This document shows positions 41,906-50,421 of a stretch of 64,000 nt of DNA, in pieces. Where the stretch lies: the IMG/VR virus record IMGVR_UViG_3300028275_000006, positions 62,001-126,000 of that record; one strand, written 5' to 3'. This DNA comes from a virus. A model generated the notes under the pieces. It saw only the letters and a program-made list of their open reading frames with translations, made no database searches and was not told the origin of the DNA. The position numbers and the translations under genes were made by a program. Each line of letters begins with the position of its first letter. Within the stretch, counting starts at the first letter, position 1.

Positions 41906-43098
41906 GAACTAGCCTTAAGAAGAATAATCTCTTCGTTAATGCGTCCATTCATACGAGCCTCTGTAGCATTAATCTCGTCTAAGAACTTACGCAACTGCAC
42001 CTTACCAGCGGCTTTGAACTCTTTCATCTTTTCCTCTGGCTTACGCACAGTCTTCATAATGCTGAGTGTTTCGCTAAAGCCGGTAATTGTGGTGCCTTTA
42101 ACACCTAATTCCATATATTCGTTGGCAACATACTTGCCCAACTTACGGCTCTTAGTGTTATAAACCCACAACTCCTTGCTACCGATAATGTCAGTAGGAT
42201 TAATTGACACCAATTTCAATGGCTCGTCAGTTTTCTTGTACTTGAGTTTAGCAACAAGTTTGTCAACACTGACTGCTTTCTTAGCACGAGGAGCACGATT
42301 CACTTTGGCTTCCTGCATTAACATAGTACAGGCGTTTTGAATCTCCTGCAAAAATGTAATGAAGTTACGAATCTGCTTTTTGCTACGATGACTGTAACCT
42401 TCTTTCAACTGTTCGTCTGCTTTACCGCTGGCAAGCTCTTCTAGTTCTGCCAAATCGCGAGCATAAAAGTCACGAATGATACGAGCGTGTGCGGCTTTGG
42501 CCTGCTGGCTCTTCAACAAATTAAGAACCTTAAATGCTTTTGGATCAAAGTTTTCCGGATCGATTTGAAACGACTCATAGGCCTTTTCAATTTCTTCAGT
42601 CATATTCAGCGCAACTTCACGCAGACGTTCTTGAATGCTAGGAGTGTACACTTCTTTTTTGACTTCAACTTTTTCTTCGCCCTCGGTATCGTCTTTGCCT
42701 TCGAGGATTACATTGACAATGGCATTACGCAACCAAGCGGCGGTGTCCTTGCCGCTGTTAAAGTCTGCACGTTGCGGAGTCATACCACGTAACAGACAGT
42801 GAGCAATGGCGCCCATTGTGGTGCTGATACGATTGTCTTTGACTTTCTTAATAGCAACAATGTCTTCTTTAGCACAGCCTGCATCAGTCATCCACTTAAC
42901 AATAATTGGCTTGTAAGTTTTAATGTCGCTTTCTAAACGATAGTAGTCCATGCTACTACGAAAGTGTTTATGGAACTTGTCGGCATCCCAAGATTCGCAA
43001 CCTTCCCAATTTGGGCTAGTATCTTTGACTGCACGAGTGCGGTGTGCAATAACTTGCTTTTTGGTTACACGGGTTTTGGTTGCTGTCTTAGTAGCCAT
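41902..43098 (-). CDS. Large conserved hypothetical phage protein
   Basis: 398 residues, highly charged and largely helical. The N-terminus is basic (TKTATKTRVTKKQVIAHRTR); the centre has a DDTEGEEKVEVKKEV acidic/basic linker and a coiled-coil region (ERLREVALNMTEEIEKAYES). The second half has YSHRSKKQIRNFITFLQEIQ and KLVSINPTDIIGSKELWVYNTK, wording that recurs in T4-like marine phages. No enzyme motif. Single-gene unit under a perfect sigma-70 promoter; its stop overlaps the fibre gene on the other strand. Function unknown. Confidence 0.7.
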   Translation of the reverse strand: MATKTATKTRVTKKQVIAHRTRAVKDTSPNWEGCESWDADKFHKHFRSSMDYYRLESDIKTYKPIIVKWMTDAGCAKEDIVAIKKVKDNRISTTMGAIAHCLLRGMTPQRADFNSGKDTAAWLRNAIVNVILEGKDDTEGEEKVEVKKEVYTPSIQERLREVALNMTEEIEKAYESFQIDPENFDPKAFKVLNLLKSQQAKAAHARIIRDFYARDLAELEELASGKADEQLKEGYSHRSKKQIRNFITFLQEIQNACTMLMQEAKVNRAPRAKKAVSVDKLVAKLKYKKTDEPLKLVSINPTDIIGSKELWVYNTKSRKLGKYVANEYMELGVKGTTITGFSETLSIMKTVRKPEEKMKEFKAAGKVQLRKFLDEINATEARMNGRINEEIILLKASS

Positions 43099-43129
43099 TT
43101 TTGCTCCTGTTAATTAACTTAATAAACAT

Positions 43130-43158
43130 ATTATATAGTCACTCTTCCGAAATGTCAA
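43130..43158 (-). promoter_or_regulatory. Sigma-70 promoter for the 398-residue protein
   Basis: Minus strand TTGACA (43153-43158), 17 bp, TATAAT (43130-43135); overlaps the last codons of the upstream gene (stop 43139). Leader about 25 nt with AGGAGC. Confidence 0.9.
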
Positions 43159-43429
43159 CTCCGCTCCAATACAGAACAAACCAATCCAAATCCTTTTTAT
43201 TCTTAAACCAAAATTGGGTATAGCTCATTCTGCGAGCTCTTTTGGGCCAAATATACGTCTTAAACGTATTGTAACACCAATTACTTATATTTTGGTAAGT
43301 AGATTCGCTAAACGGTTCTTCAAACCCGTCCCATTCCGGAAAGAGTTCTTGTTGTCCACTTTGGGTAACATAATAAACGTCAGCAGTCCAAAACCCGTCT
43401 CTTTTGTCGATTCGGAACTGTGGTTTCAT
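43139..43429 (-). CDS. Hypothetical protein
   Basis: 96 residues, aromatic-rich (12 Trp/Tyr in the last 60). DGFWTADVYYVTQSGQQELF, WCYNTFKTYIWPKRARRM and FWFKNKKDLDWFVLYWSG show an alpha/beta RRM-like rhythm ending in a ridge typical of phage 'FxFxxxxDxxxFxLxW' proteins. Its start overlaps the upstream stop by 1 bp. Last gene of the ClpP operon. Function unknown. Confidence 0.6.
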   Translation of the reverse strand: MKPQFRIDKRDGFWTADVYYVTQSGQQELFPEWDGFEEPFSESTYQNISNWCYNTFKTYIWPKRARRMSYTQFWFKNKKDLDWFVLYWSGVDISEE

Positions 43430-43734
43430 TACAACATGAAATTTATTTTTTGGATGTTCTCAAACTTAAAACTACGCCAATTGCCAATTACGGTATCCCA
43501 AACTGTACAAAGAACTTCTGAAGTTTTTGGGTTCTCTACTGTAGGGCAAATGCCTTCTTTAAGAGTACACTTCATTTCTCTCAGTGTGCCATCAGTTTTT
43601 TTGAATGTTACTTCCACTGTGTCGTGCATACGTAGAACGTTAATCAACCATTCGCGAAATGACTTGCGTTCATCTTCTGTGGCAGTAGCATACCAATCAC
43701 TTTGAAACTCTACTAAATCTGTTACCTGTGTCAT
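43429..43734 (-). CDS. DUF2693-like SH3-fold phage protein
   Basis: 101 residues. VEVTFKKTDGTLREMKCTL and a later TVWDTVIGNWRSFKFENIQ match the small SH3-like DUF2693 family ('VxFxKxDGxxRxMxCTL...vWDxxxxxWRSF'), common in T4-like phages and Bacteroides. Residues 1-40 are helical. One base from both neighbours. No catalytic residues; probably a nucleic-acid- or protein-binding early protein. Confidence 0.65.
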   Translation of the reverse strand: MTQVTDLVEFQSDWYATATEDERKSFREWLINVLRMHDTVEVTFKKTDGTLREMKCTLKEGICPTVENPKTSEVLCTVWDTVIGNWRSFKFENIQKINFML

Positions 43735-43735
43735 A

Positions 43736-44299
43736 TTAAAACTCCAAATCTGCGGCTAATACATATCTAAATTCTTTACTCTGTGGAGGAGTTGGTCTGT
43801 GATATATCTTGCCAGGATATATTAACCAATGATTCTGCACAGGCTCTATGGTGATTCGTTCTGGCTGACCGACACCGTTAGGGGCAAACTCTGTACCACT
43901 TGACTTATAGTCTGCATCGGTGGGTATCTTTAAATACCAAATGCCTGATACAGTAGTTTTCCCTTCGGTATAATGGTGCGTGTGCCAAAGATTATCTCGA
44001 TCCTCGGTAATTTCATTGTTAGTCATGAAACTCCAAGCCATTAATTGATTAATCTTTACTTCTTTACCTAAATACATAAACACACTAAAGATAAAACTCA
44101 TTCTAAATTTCATCCAAAGCGGGTCAGGCAATCCAAATAAATTAACCTGTGTTTGATACTTGGGACTGTTTTTAAAATACTGTCCAGAATTTACAATGTC
44201 TGTAATTCGTTGTATAGCATCGGCCTGGTCTTGTTCTGTAATTACAGAACTAAAATTATATTTTTCAAATTGCCCAGTATGGTCTACGTATGTGGTCAT
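43736..44299 (-). CDS. Putative 2-oxoglutarate/Fe(II)-dependent oxygenase
   Basis: 187 residues. [20 protein letters not shown] contains the HxH of the iron site at about 103-107; the distal His is in [14 protein letters not shown], and the 2OG-binding Arg in [14 protein letters not shown], in the expected order of the double-stranded beta-helix. 'SGTEFAPN' resembles the G-x-L-x-F strand of phage 2OG enzymes. Such enzymes are abundant in cyanophages; substrate unknown (nucleic acid, protein or metabolite). Overlaps clpP by 4 bp. Confidence 0.65.
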   Translation of the reverse strand: MTTYVDHTGQFEKYNFSSVITEQDQADAIQRITDIVNSGQYFKNSPKYQTQVNLFGLPDPLWMKFRMSFIFSVFMYLGKEVKINQLMAWSFMTNNEITEDRDNLWHTHHYTEGKTTVSGIWYLKIPTDADYKSSGTEFAPNGVGQPERITIEPVQNHWLIYPGKIYHRPTPPQSKEFRYVLAADLEF

Positions 44300-44919
44300 T
44301 CACGTTTCTCAATTACTTTATCTGCAAGTCCATATTCAACAGCCTGTTGTGCAGATAAGAATGTATCAAACTTCATGTCGCCAAACATTTCGTCATAGGT
44401 TTTACCTGCCGTATTGTGTTTAACATACAATTCAGTTAGACGTTTGTTGATACGCTGACTTTCCTCGTAAGTACGTTTAGCATCTTCGAACTGTAGTTCT
44501 TGTACGTGTACGCTACCACGTGTGCCAGGAGTTCCTGAACTAACACGATGAATCATTGTGCGACTTTCTGGCAATACAAATCGTTTACCTTTTGCACCAG
44601 CAGACGCTAGGAATGATCCCATACTTGCGGCCTGCCCAACTACGTAAGTGGCAACATCTGGTTTGATAAACTGCATGGTATCGTAAATAGCCAGTCCCGC
44701 AGTTACACTTCCACCAGGACTGTTAATAAACAGACTAATGTCTTTTTCGCTATTCTCACTTTCGAGGAATAGCAGTTGTGCCACAATCACACTGGCTGAA
44801 TGTTCATTGACGTCGGTGTCTAACATAATTACACGATCCTTTAATAGACGTGAATAAATGTCATAGGCACGTTCGCCTTTGTTTGTGGACTCTACTACCA
44901 TTGGCACCAAATGTGGCAT
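44296..44919 (-). CDS. clpP: ATP-dependent Clp protease proteolytic subunit ClpP
   Basis: 207 residues, same length as E. coli ClpP. Catalytic triad: Ser in [14 protein letters not shown] (about 99), His in [11 protein letters not shown] (about 123), Asp in [18 protein letters not shown] (about 182). [21 protein letters not shown] is the conserved handle strand and oxyanion loop. A propeptide is short or absent. It should form the 14-mer peptidase chamber; the phage also encodes ClpA (5475-7715) with a docking loop. The N-terminal [22 protein letters not shown] matches the axial loop region. 1 bp after the upstream gene's stop; ATGA with the oxygenase. Confidence 0.95.
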   Translation of the reverse strand: MPHLVPMVVESTNKGERAYDIYSRLLKDRVIMLDTDVNEHSASVIVAQLLFLESENSEKDISLFINSPGGSVTAGLAIYDTMQFIKPDVATYVVGQAASMGSFLASAGAKGKRFVLPESRTMIHRVSSGTPGTRGSVHVQELQFEDAKRTYEESQRINKRLTELYVKHNTAGKTYDEMFGDMKFDTFLSAQQAVEYGLADKVIEKRE

Positions 44920-44920
44920 C

Positions 44921-45205
44921 TTATTCTACCTTTTCGTAAGTTTGTTCAAAAATATCTGGCTTGCAGGCATAGAACTCGCCCTGCACTCCTTTAATAATCC
45001 AATCGCCTTCGGTGGCAATATGTTTAACTGTTAAACCTATACCGTCTTCTAATGTGCGTATTTCTGCTTCGGCTGGATCATTGTTATGTTCTTTGCGAAT
45101 GTTGCCTAGAGATTCTCCGCAGAATTCTTCTAACTGTGCAACAGATTCGTCTGTGTAAAAAAATTGTACAGCCTCGATAATCACAGGCTTCTTACGAAAT
45201 TTCAT
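44921..45205 (-). CDS. Conserved small phage protein (KKPVIIEA type)
   Basis: 94 residues. [21 protein letters not shown] at the start and [25 protein letters not shown] at the end match a very widespread small phage protein with no known function. Start overlaps the upstream gene by 14 bp; ends 1 bp before clpP, so cotranslated with it. No motif beyond the family pattern. Confidence 0.75.
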   Translation of the reverse strand: MKFRKKPVIIEAVQFFYTDESVAQLEEFCGESLGNIRKEHNNDPAEAEIRTLEDGIGLTVKHIATEGDWIIKGVQGEFYACKPDIFEQTYEKVE

Positions 45206-45908
45206 TATGTTCCTTTGCTAACGTAAAATTAAAAAGTTTATAAAAATACAATTGATCTATCCTGTCAACTTCATAGAAGGTATCAAACGCAACTTCAGTC
45301 TTGTCAACAACTAACTGCTTAAACATCTCCAATAAAGGATTATCGCTGGCTACTTCGATGTTGTATAGATAACGGTCATCTGTAAACCAAAAACGATTAA
45401 TATTTCGCTTCTGTTGTCTGCTAGAAGTAGTCTTCAAATACTTTAATTTTAGTTGACTCTTAACAGGCTTACCCATACCACGAATTATACGTGGAACATC
45501 TGTGGTGTTATATTGTTTTTTGAAATCATCGTATATCATATCTTCTTCGTAAAAGTAAGGAAGTTTATAATATATACCTAGGTCTTTGCCTTCGCAGGTA
45601 TGAATACGATTTTCTAACAAATAGCAAACACGACTTCTAAAGTCACTGATATTTCTAGCATTAGTAAGATTAGACCAAAAGTATTTCTTACCGTAATATT
45701 TTCTAATCTTTTCGGCTAATGTTCTAGTTTCATCTTTGATATTATTTTTTACACGGTCGTCTTCCATGGAATAAAAAGAACCTGGATTTCCCTCCATAAG
45801 TTCTTTTAGACTTACAGACAACACCAGTGGATCTTCTTGAAACTCCGTGGCTTTTTCTTTATAAGTTGCGGAAAAAATATTATCAAGATCTGAAACTACA
45901 ACGTTCAT
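45192..45908 (-). CDS. Hypothetical protein
   Basis: 238 residues, charged, mixed alpha/beta. Notable stretches: GNPGSFYSMEDDRVKNNIKDE, YYGKKYFWSNLTNARNISDF, SRVCYLLENRIHTCEGKDLG and SRQQKRNINRFWFTDDRYLY. No motif I can assign. Its stop overlaps the next gene by 14 bp and its ATG overlaps the previous stop by 1 bp. Part of the early ClpP operon. Confidence 0.6.
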   Translation of the reverse strand: MNVVVSDLDNIFSATYKEKATEFQEDPLVLSVSLKELMEGNPGSFYSMEDDRVKNNIKDETRTLAEKIRKYYGKKYFWSNLTNARNISDFRSRVCYLLENRIHTCEGKDLGIYYKLPYFYEEDMIYDDFKKQYNTTDVPRIIRGMGKPVKSQLKLKYLKTTSSRQQKRNINRFWFTDDRYLYNIEVASDNPLLEMFKQLVVDKTEVAFDTFYEVDRIDQLYFYKLFNFTLAKEHNEIS

Positions 45909-46144
45909 TATCTGCCCTCTGTATATTTTTGACCTTTTGGTCCGTTACTAATAAAATCCATTCCGGCCATACGACCTTCGTAAACTCTGCCATTCCAGTT
46001 CATTAATAGTTTAACACTTTTGTTCATTACCACAGTTAAGTTACGACCTTCATTGAATGCCATAACATCTGCTTGAACAACTCTACCCGAACTTTCCTGT
46101 TTAACTTCGCAGGTAGCATCGTATCTCACTTTAATATTACTCAT
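45908..46144 (-). CDS. Hypothetical small beta-rich protein
   Basis: 78 residues, probably a small beta barrel: VRYDATCEVKQESSGRVVQ, LTVVMNKSVKLLMNWNGR and VYEGRMAGMDFISNGP alternate strands ending KGQKYTEGR. 4-bp overlap with the gene upstream and 1-bp with the next. Function unknown. Confidence 0.6.
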   Translation of the reverse strand: MSNIKVRYDATCEVKQESSGRVVQADVMAFNEGRNLTVVMNKSVKLLMNWNGRVYEGRMAGMDFISNGPKGQKYTEGR

Positions 46145-46530
46145 GGCGCACTCTGTACTTGTTCTGATTCGGATTCATATTTGCCAGCAATGGCTTCTAA
46201 TAAATCAAAGTTTTCTTCTGCACGTTGAATTGCTTCATATGCTTTCTTCAGTGCGGGATTATTTTCTGCGGCATATTTTCTGGCCTGTTGCTTACTACGC
46301 TGTTCACGTGCCCACTCTAACAAACTTTCTGCTTCTTGTGTAAGTTCAACAGTGGCATAATTCATGTTTAGTTGTTGCCATGAATTGCCATCGTTGACTT
46401 CCATAGCACTCGTGTTAGGGTTATACCGCAACATACCTGCACCACTGGAGCCAGGACTAATATAGTTACTGCTGGGCTGGCCACCAGATACAGTAACAAA
46501 TCTTCCACTAGAATTAATACCTTTAATCAT
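46141..46530 (-). CDS. Conserved hypothetical, fibre-tip-like N-terminus with coiled coil
   Basis: 129 residues. Residues 1-60 (INSSGRFVTVSGGQPSSNYI, GAGMLRYNPNTSAMEVNDG, NSWQQLN) resemble the 'G-x-x-R-Y-x-xx-x-x-x-EV-x-DG-x-x-W' module found on phage virion proteins. Residues 65-125 are a charged helix (LLEWAREQRSKQQARKYAAE) likely to be a coiled coil. It is, however, placed in an early operon. Conserved in T4-like phages; function unknown. Confidence 0.6.
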   Translation of the reverse strand: MIKGINSSGRFVTVSGGQPSSNYISPGSSGAGMLRYNPNTSAMEVNDGNSWQQLNMNYATVELTQEAESLLEWAREQRSKQQARKYAAENNPALKKAYEAIQRAEENFDLLEAIAGKYESESEQVQSAP

Positions 46531-46952
46531 TTATACTCCTTATCTAATTCTACATTAGTTAGTCCAGCCACTGTTTGAAATTTATCCCATGCCGCCTTGG
46601 CCGCGGGATTAGTAGCCAACTCACTGCTAGGCAAAACTGTTTCTAACCAAATCTCTGGGCGACGACTTGGATGTGCGCCAAACTTTCTTGGCTGGTGCAT
46701 TTTACCCGAATCATACAATTCGATGCTAATATCACGAAACTGTTGTTCGTTATGATAACCAGTCCATTCTGGGTTACTCCAGATACTGCCCGCACTACGA
46801 CCACCGCCGTAGCCTTCCCAAATATTGCCCCATTGTTCATCGTTATGCGGATCAAAGTCCGTACGAGTAATGAGAACAAGAACATCATTGATATCTACAA
46901 CACCATCAACAATGTCTCGAACACAACGGCTATAACTTAATCCAACTTTCAT
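46527..46952 (-). CDS. Conserved hypothetical phage protein (VGLSYSRCVRDIVDG type)
   Basis: 141 residues. MKVGLSYSRCVRDIVDGVVD, VLVLITRTDFDPHNDEQWGNI and IWEGYGGGRSAGSIWSNPEW form a pattern I recognise from many phages but without a function. FGAHPSRRPEIWLETVLPSSE follows. 4-bp overlap with the next gene and 1-bp with the phosphoesterase gene. Confidence 0.65.
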   Translation of the reverse strand: MKVGLSYSRCVRDIVDGVVDINDVLVLITRTDFDPHNDEQWGNIWEGYGGGRSAGSIWSNPEWTGYHNEQQFRDISIELYDSGKMHQPRKFGAHPSRRPEIWLETVLPSSELATNPAAKAAWDKFQTVAGLTNVELDKEYK

Positions 46953-47803
46953 TATACTTCCAATACTATGTTAGGGTTCCAGCCACTATCTTCGCTGTAA
47001 CCATCTGATTCGTAACCACGTGGATTACACACAACTCTTGTTTCACCAATCATATAATCAAAACAATGATGAGTGTGACCGTGTACCCACAGTTTGATTT
47101 GTGGACGATCCAAGATGAACTCACTCAAATCACTGTGGTAAGCACCGTTCATTAGTGTTTCACCTCTGTACTGTTCGTGTACACTTTGGAAACTCGGCGA
47201 ATGATGTCCTACTACAACAAACTTTTCGTCAGGGCGTTCTGCTACTACATTTTTGATGTAGCCAAGCATATGACGATGACGGATAACAGTATCATGTGGC
47301 TTAAGGTTAGTGTAACCTTCTTCTTCCTTTTTGATAACACGAAAGTCATTCATCATATCCCGCACAGCATGGAGTGTCAAAGGATCACCTTTGTTCATGT
47401 CAGTCCACAATGTACCACCAATAAATGTTACATCATCAATTTTCTTTGAGCCTGCCTCCAAGAAGTAGACATTAGGGAACTGAGCGCACTCCTCAGATAG
47501 TACAGTAAGTGTACGATTCCATTTACCGTGATAGAATTCATGGTTACCCGCTACGTAAATTGTATTTGGGAATTGGAAACTGCAACGTTTCAAAAAGTCA
47601 CGAAAGCGAGCTACCCTTTGTTGTTTACGTCCAAGGTCAGCAAACGCACCATACTCGTAGATGCTGGGCACAACAGGATGGTCGTAGAGTTCCTCTGCAA
47701 TCATAATATCGCCGGCAAGAATAAGCACATCGTAATCCTGATCATTTTGGATATTGATGTCGCTAAACTCTAAATGGAGATCTGACACAAGTTTAATTTT
47801 CAT
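46952..47803 (-). CDS. Calcineurin-like metallophosphoesterase, probably leaderless mRNA
   Basis: 283 residues from the ATG at 47803. Metal-ligand blocks in order: VSDLHLEF (DxH), ILAGDIM (GD), YVAGNHEFYHG (GNHE), VVGHHSPSF (H) and LWVHGHTHHCFDY (GHxH). Hydrolyses phosphomono- or diesters; likely nucleotide or nucleic-acid substrate. The -10 TATAAT ends 6 nt before the ATG, so the operon mRNA should start at the AUG. Upstream in-frame ATGs lie inside the promoter and the previous gene. First gene of the ClpP operon. Confidence 0.9.
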   Translation of the reverse strand: MKIKLVSDLHLEFSDINIQNDQDYDVLILAGDIMIAEELYDHPVVPSIYEYGAFADLGRKQQRVARFRDFLKRCSFQFPNTIYVAGNHEFYHGKWNRTLTVLSEECAQFPNVYFLEAGSKKIDDVTFIGGTLWTDMNKGDPLTLHAVRDMMNDFRVIKKEEEGYTNLKPHDTVIRHRHMLGYIKNVVAERPDEKFVVVGHHSPSFQSVHEQYRGETLMNGAYHSDLSEFILDRPQIKLWVHGHTHHCFDYMIGETRVVCNPRGYESDGYSEDSGWNPNIVLEV

Positions 47804-47809
47804 ACTAGT

Positions 47810-47839
47810 ATTATACTTGAAATGTACCGATTCTGTCAA
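47810..47839 (-). promoter_or_regulatory. Sigma-70 promoter (leaderless) for phosphoesterase-ClpP operon
   Basis: Minus strand TTGACA (47834-47839), 18-bp spacer, TATAAT (47810-47815), lying within the 3' end of the upstream gene (stop 47811). The ATG is 6 nt after the -10. Confidence 0.88.
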
Positions 47840-48206
47840 TGCTATTGCCCCATTTTAATATAAAAAATGTAGCATCTTGAGCAGTTAGTTTGGCTGTTAT
47901 AGCATAATCGGTATGATAGTTCATTGGAGCCATATGTCTATGCCATATAGGAGTTTCTACAGCGTGACTCATAACCCATTTACCCGATTCGCTTTCCTGC
48001 CATTCTAATAATGGTTGTGCGGCATACAGGTCTGGATCTTCCACATCTCCCATTTTAAATCGATGTACAATTAGTTCTTTGAACTCTACAACCTTGTCAT
48101 CGATTAAATTATATTGATGTTTGTAATGACCCGGAGGATTATTATTGTAATTGTTTGGAGTGGGCATAGTTACAGGCCAATTAAAACGGCCACTTATTGT
48201 TCCCAT
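47811..48206 (-). CDS. Hypothetical protein
   Basis: 131 residues from the ATG at 48206 (MGTISGRFNWPVTMPTPNN). PPGHYKHQYNLIDDKVVEFK, WQESESGKWVMSHAVETPIW and TAKLTAQDATFFILKWG are beta-rich stretches that often appear in phage early proteins; no motif assigned. Its start overlaps the upstream acidic gene by 26 bp; its 3' end contains the next promoter. Confidence 0.6.
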   Translation of the reverse strand: MGTISGRFNWPVTMPTPNNYNNNPPGHYKHQYNLIDDKVVEFKELIVHRFKMGDVEDPDLYAAQPLLEWQESESGKWVMSHAVETPIWHRHMAPMNYHTDYAITAKLTAQDATFFILKWGNSIDRIGTFQV

Positions 48207-48720
48207 TTTCTTCCTGCCATTTTCGAACAGACTCAGCAAGTTCTTCTCTAGTACGTAATTTAACGTTTTCTTCAACAACAGTACCGTCATCTTCACAGAG
48301 ACTGACTTGGAAAGGAGCGTCGATAACTAGGTAGTCATCTTCAACTTGCCAATCATGATTGCCTTCAAACAACCAAGCCGCACCACTGCGCTCGTCGTCA
48401 TCGTCTGGATCGCCTTCTAGGTAACACTCTTTAATTTGTTCTTGCTCTTCTTCAGTGATATCATCGCTAAATTCAAACCAACAAGCGTGTTGGTCATCTA
48501 ATTCAGACCCCCAACCGCAGTCTGTCTTAGCGTGTGCTTGAGCATCGCCTTCTAAAGGCAAGTTACAATCCATGTCTTCTTCAACAAACCCTTGACCCCA
48601 ACGATAGTGATCATCGATGTTGAACCAACTAATTGAACCATCCGCATTTTCGCGGTACATTTCAATGTGCCAGCAGATACTTTTCTTTTCTAACGGTTTG
48701 ATCAGATATACTTTGCTCAT
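48181..48720 (-). CDS. Highly acidic phage protein, paralogue of the 48942-49445 product
   Basis: 179 residues with a strong excess of Asp/Glu (EGDPDDDDERS, EEDMDCNL). CWFEFSDDITEEEQEQIKECY aligns with CWYDIEFDGLTEEEEEELQEF of the neighbouring gene, and both have a downstream W-rich 'WQVEDDYLVIDAPFQV / WWIWGPIEIKNE' strand, so they are probably paralogues. Acidic phage proteins of this kind sometimes mimic DNA or inhibit host enzymes; no direct evidence here. Part of the ligase operon. Confidence 0.65.
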   Translation of the reverse strand: MSKVYLIKPLEKKSICWHIEMYRENADGSISWFNIDDHYRWGQGFVEEDMDCNLPLEGDAQAHAKTDCGWGSELDDQHACWFEFSDDITEEEQEQIKECYLEGDPDDDDERSGAAWLFEGNHDWQVEDDYLVIDAPFQVSLCEDDGTVVEENVKLRTREELAESVRKWQEENGNNKWPF

Positions 48721-48723
48721 TCT

Positions 48724-48945
48724 TCAACTCCGAAATGTTCTTGCCACATACGCTTGGGTTCGCTGATTATTGGTTGCCTTGCCATGAAACCATTCAGATT
48801 CTACCATTGCATCCAACACCATTCGTTCCATCAACTCTACATACTTTTCTGCGTATGCTTGACTATACGGCATTGCTGTAGTTTCGTTTTGCTTGACAGC
48901 ATAGATACGAGCCTGTTGCTCAAGTTGTTGAATTCGTTCGTTCAT
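48724..48945 (-). CDS. Small conserved phage protein
   Basis: 73 residues, helical. MNERIQQLEQQARIYAVKQN and YAEKYVELMERMVLDAMVE resemble the widespread phage 'NERIxxLxxxA...EKFAELIVRE' family of short helical proteins (unknown function). It lies between the two acidic paralogues; start overlaps the previous stop by 4 bp. Confidence 0.65.
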   Translation of the reverse strand: MNERIQQLEQQARIYAVKQNETTAMPYSQAYAEKYVELMERMVLDAMVESEWFHGKATNNQRTQAYVARTFRS

Positions 48946-49445
48946 TCTTCGTCCTTAAAGTCAATAACATTACCGTCTTCATCTGCACAGATGATGCGTA
49001 CAGTTTCGCCGTCTTCGTTTTTAATCTCAATAGGACCCCAAATCCACCATTCAGTTTCATCTTGATACCATGAATCTTCGCGATCTTCTAAATCGTAAAT
49101 GCTATTCTCGTCGATAAACTCTTGCAGTTCTTCTTCCTCTTCTTCTGTTAGGCCATCAAACTCGATATCATACCAGCAACCACCGTCGTCCATACTGATA
49201 AGTTCAACTTCTTCAATATTATTGTATGAGCAGTCTAGCATATTGATGCTGTCTTTTCGGCCATCGCCTCCAGGAACTTCTGTAAATTCAAATTCTGGAG
49301 GATTGTCGTCACTGGTTTCTACTGACCATTCTCCCCAACGGAATCCATTGGTGGTAGTAATTCTGCCTTTACCTTCTCGTTGAACCCAAAATTCAACTTC
49401 TTGTACACTCTTTTTGTAATAAGTTCTTACTGTCCAGGTTGCCAT
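48942..49445 (-). CDS. Highly acidic phage protein, paralogue of the 48181-48720 product
   Basis: 167 residues from the ATG at 49445 (MATWTVRTYYKKSVQEVEF), preceded by AAGGAGAAGTAG. Acidic core WYDIEFDGLTEEEEEELQEF then EDREDSWYQDETEWWIWG. The arrangement (beta N-terminus, EF-DG/TEEE helix, W-rich strand, ADEDGNV end) parallels the other acidic protein two genes downstream, pointing to local duplication. Function unknown; a decoy or inhibitor is possible. Confidence 0.65.
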   Translation of the reverse strand: MATWTVRTYYKKSVQEVEFWVQREGKGRITTTNGFRWGEWSVETSDDNPPEFEFTEVPGGDGRKDSINMLDCSYNNIEEVELISMDDGGCWYDIEFDGLTEEEEEELQEFIDENSIYDLEDREDSWYQDETEWWIWGPIEIKNEDGETVRIICADEDGNVIDFKDEE

Positions 49446-49456
49446 GCTACTTCTCC

Positions 49457-49939
49457 TTAAAGTTCTAAACCGTTTTGTTTGGCATAATCCTCGGGTGATT
49501 GACGTTTTTTCTGATACTCTGCTTCGTGCATATCGCATAGCGTACGAATCCATCCGCCATCTCTACGTTTGCCAGGAGCACAACATTCTTCGCAACAAGA
49601 GTCTGCCCAGGATTCTGCCATGGTAACCATGCCGTGAATGTATTCGTCACCGCCTTGATAATAGAAACGAAGCCCGCCAAACTTTTCTTTAATTTGTTCT
49701 ACAACTACCTGCGGAATAAGTTCACGAGCAGGTTCTTTTTTATTTTCAACGTCCCAATCGTGTTGCTTCTTTGCCCAATCAATCCTGCCCTGTATATTGG
49801 CACAGAGATTTTCTAGGATAGGCCACCAACCTTTACCTACAGCAAATCCGCCGTAGCGTTCCGCAAACATTAATGGAAATCTTTCTTCCATACGTTTAGC
49901 AAAGGCTTCGTATTCGTTATACTCTTGATCTTCTGTCAT
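49457..49939 (-). CDS. Conserved phage protein with Cys-rich zinc motif
   Basis: 160 residues. QIKEKFGGLRFYYQGGDEYI then GMVTMAESWADSCCEECCAPG and GWIRTLCDMHEAEY: this 'EKFGGLRFY...G...I...ExxSxxxCExCGxxG...TLCxxH' pattern is a known but uncharacterised phage family, with Cys-x2-Cys and Cys-x2-His as probable zinc ligands. 4-bp overlap with the upstream gene. Confidence 0.7.
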   Translation of the reverse strand: MTEDQEYNEYEAFAKRMEERFPLMFAERYGGFAVGKGWWPILENLCANIQGRIDWAKKQHDWDVENKKEPARELIPQVVVEQIKEKFGGLRFYYQGGDEYIHGMVTMAESWADSCCEECCAPGKRRDGGWIRTLCDMHEAEYQKKRQSPEDYAKQNGLEL

Positions 49940-50190
49940 TTTATATCATCCGAGGTTTCAGGGAAATGGCTAATAATTAAATCTAATGCTTCAATGGTAC
50001 GCATATTGATTACAACATCTTCAGGGTGTAACCAATAGCCGTCTGGATTTGATTCTGTTTTAGGATTCTTTTTCCATTGACGTAATTCTTTTTTCAAGTA
50101 AGCACGATAGTCTTTTAGATTAAGACTAGTAATTCGATCCGCAGTTTCGCCATCAATCCATTGATAAGGTTTATGCTTTGCTTTACTCAC
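49936..50190 (-). CDS. Hypothetical protein
   Basis: 84 residues, basic N-terminal half with helix (NLKDYRAYLKKELRQWKKN) and DGYWLHPEDVVINMRTIEALD, a pattern seen in small early phage proteins. No domain recognised. 4-bp overlaps on both sides place it firmly in the ligase operon. Confidence 0.6.
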   Translation of the reverse strand: MSKAKHKPYQWIDGETADRITSLNLKDYRAYLKKELRQWKKNPKTESNPDGYWLHPEDVVINMRTIEALDLIISHFPETSDDIK

Positions 50191-50408
50191 GACTTCAGTC
50201 CTTCTAACGTTTGACGTTTGGCTTCTTCTTTGACTTCTTGTTTATGAATTGTCTGCAATCCGCGAAACATTTCTTCGACTACATGAATAATAGCATTCTT
50301 ACCGTCTTCAGTTAAGTGACTGTATTCAGGACTTACAGTACTTTCGTGCCAGACTCTACCGTTTTGGCTAAGTTCTAGTAATGCTCCATAGAGCATATCC
50401 TTGTGCAT
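50187..50408 (-). CDS. Small hypothetical protein following DNA ligase
   Basis: 73 residues from the ATG at 50408 (MHKDMLYGALLELSQNGRV), 13 nt after the ligase stop with GCAGAAG upstream. Longer in-frame starts would run deep into the ligase gene and I judge them spurious. Helical, with HLTEDGKNAIIHVVEEMFRG and a charged tail. Function unknown. Confidence 0.6.
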   Translation of the reverse strand: MHKDMLYGALLELSQNGRVWHESTVSPEYSHLTEDGKNAIIHVVEEMFRGLQTIHKQEVKEEAKRQTLEGLKS

Positions 50409-50421
50409 ACTTCTGCGGATA

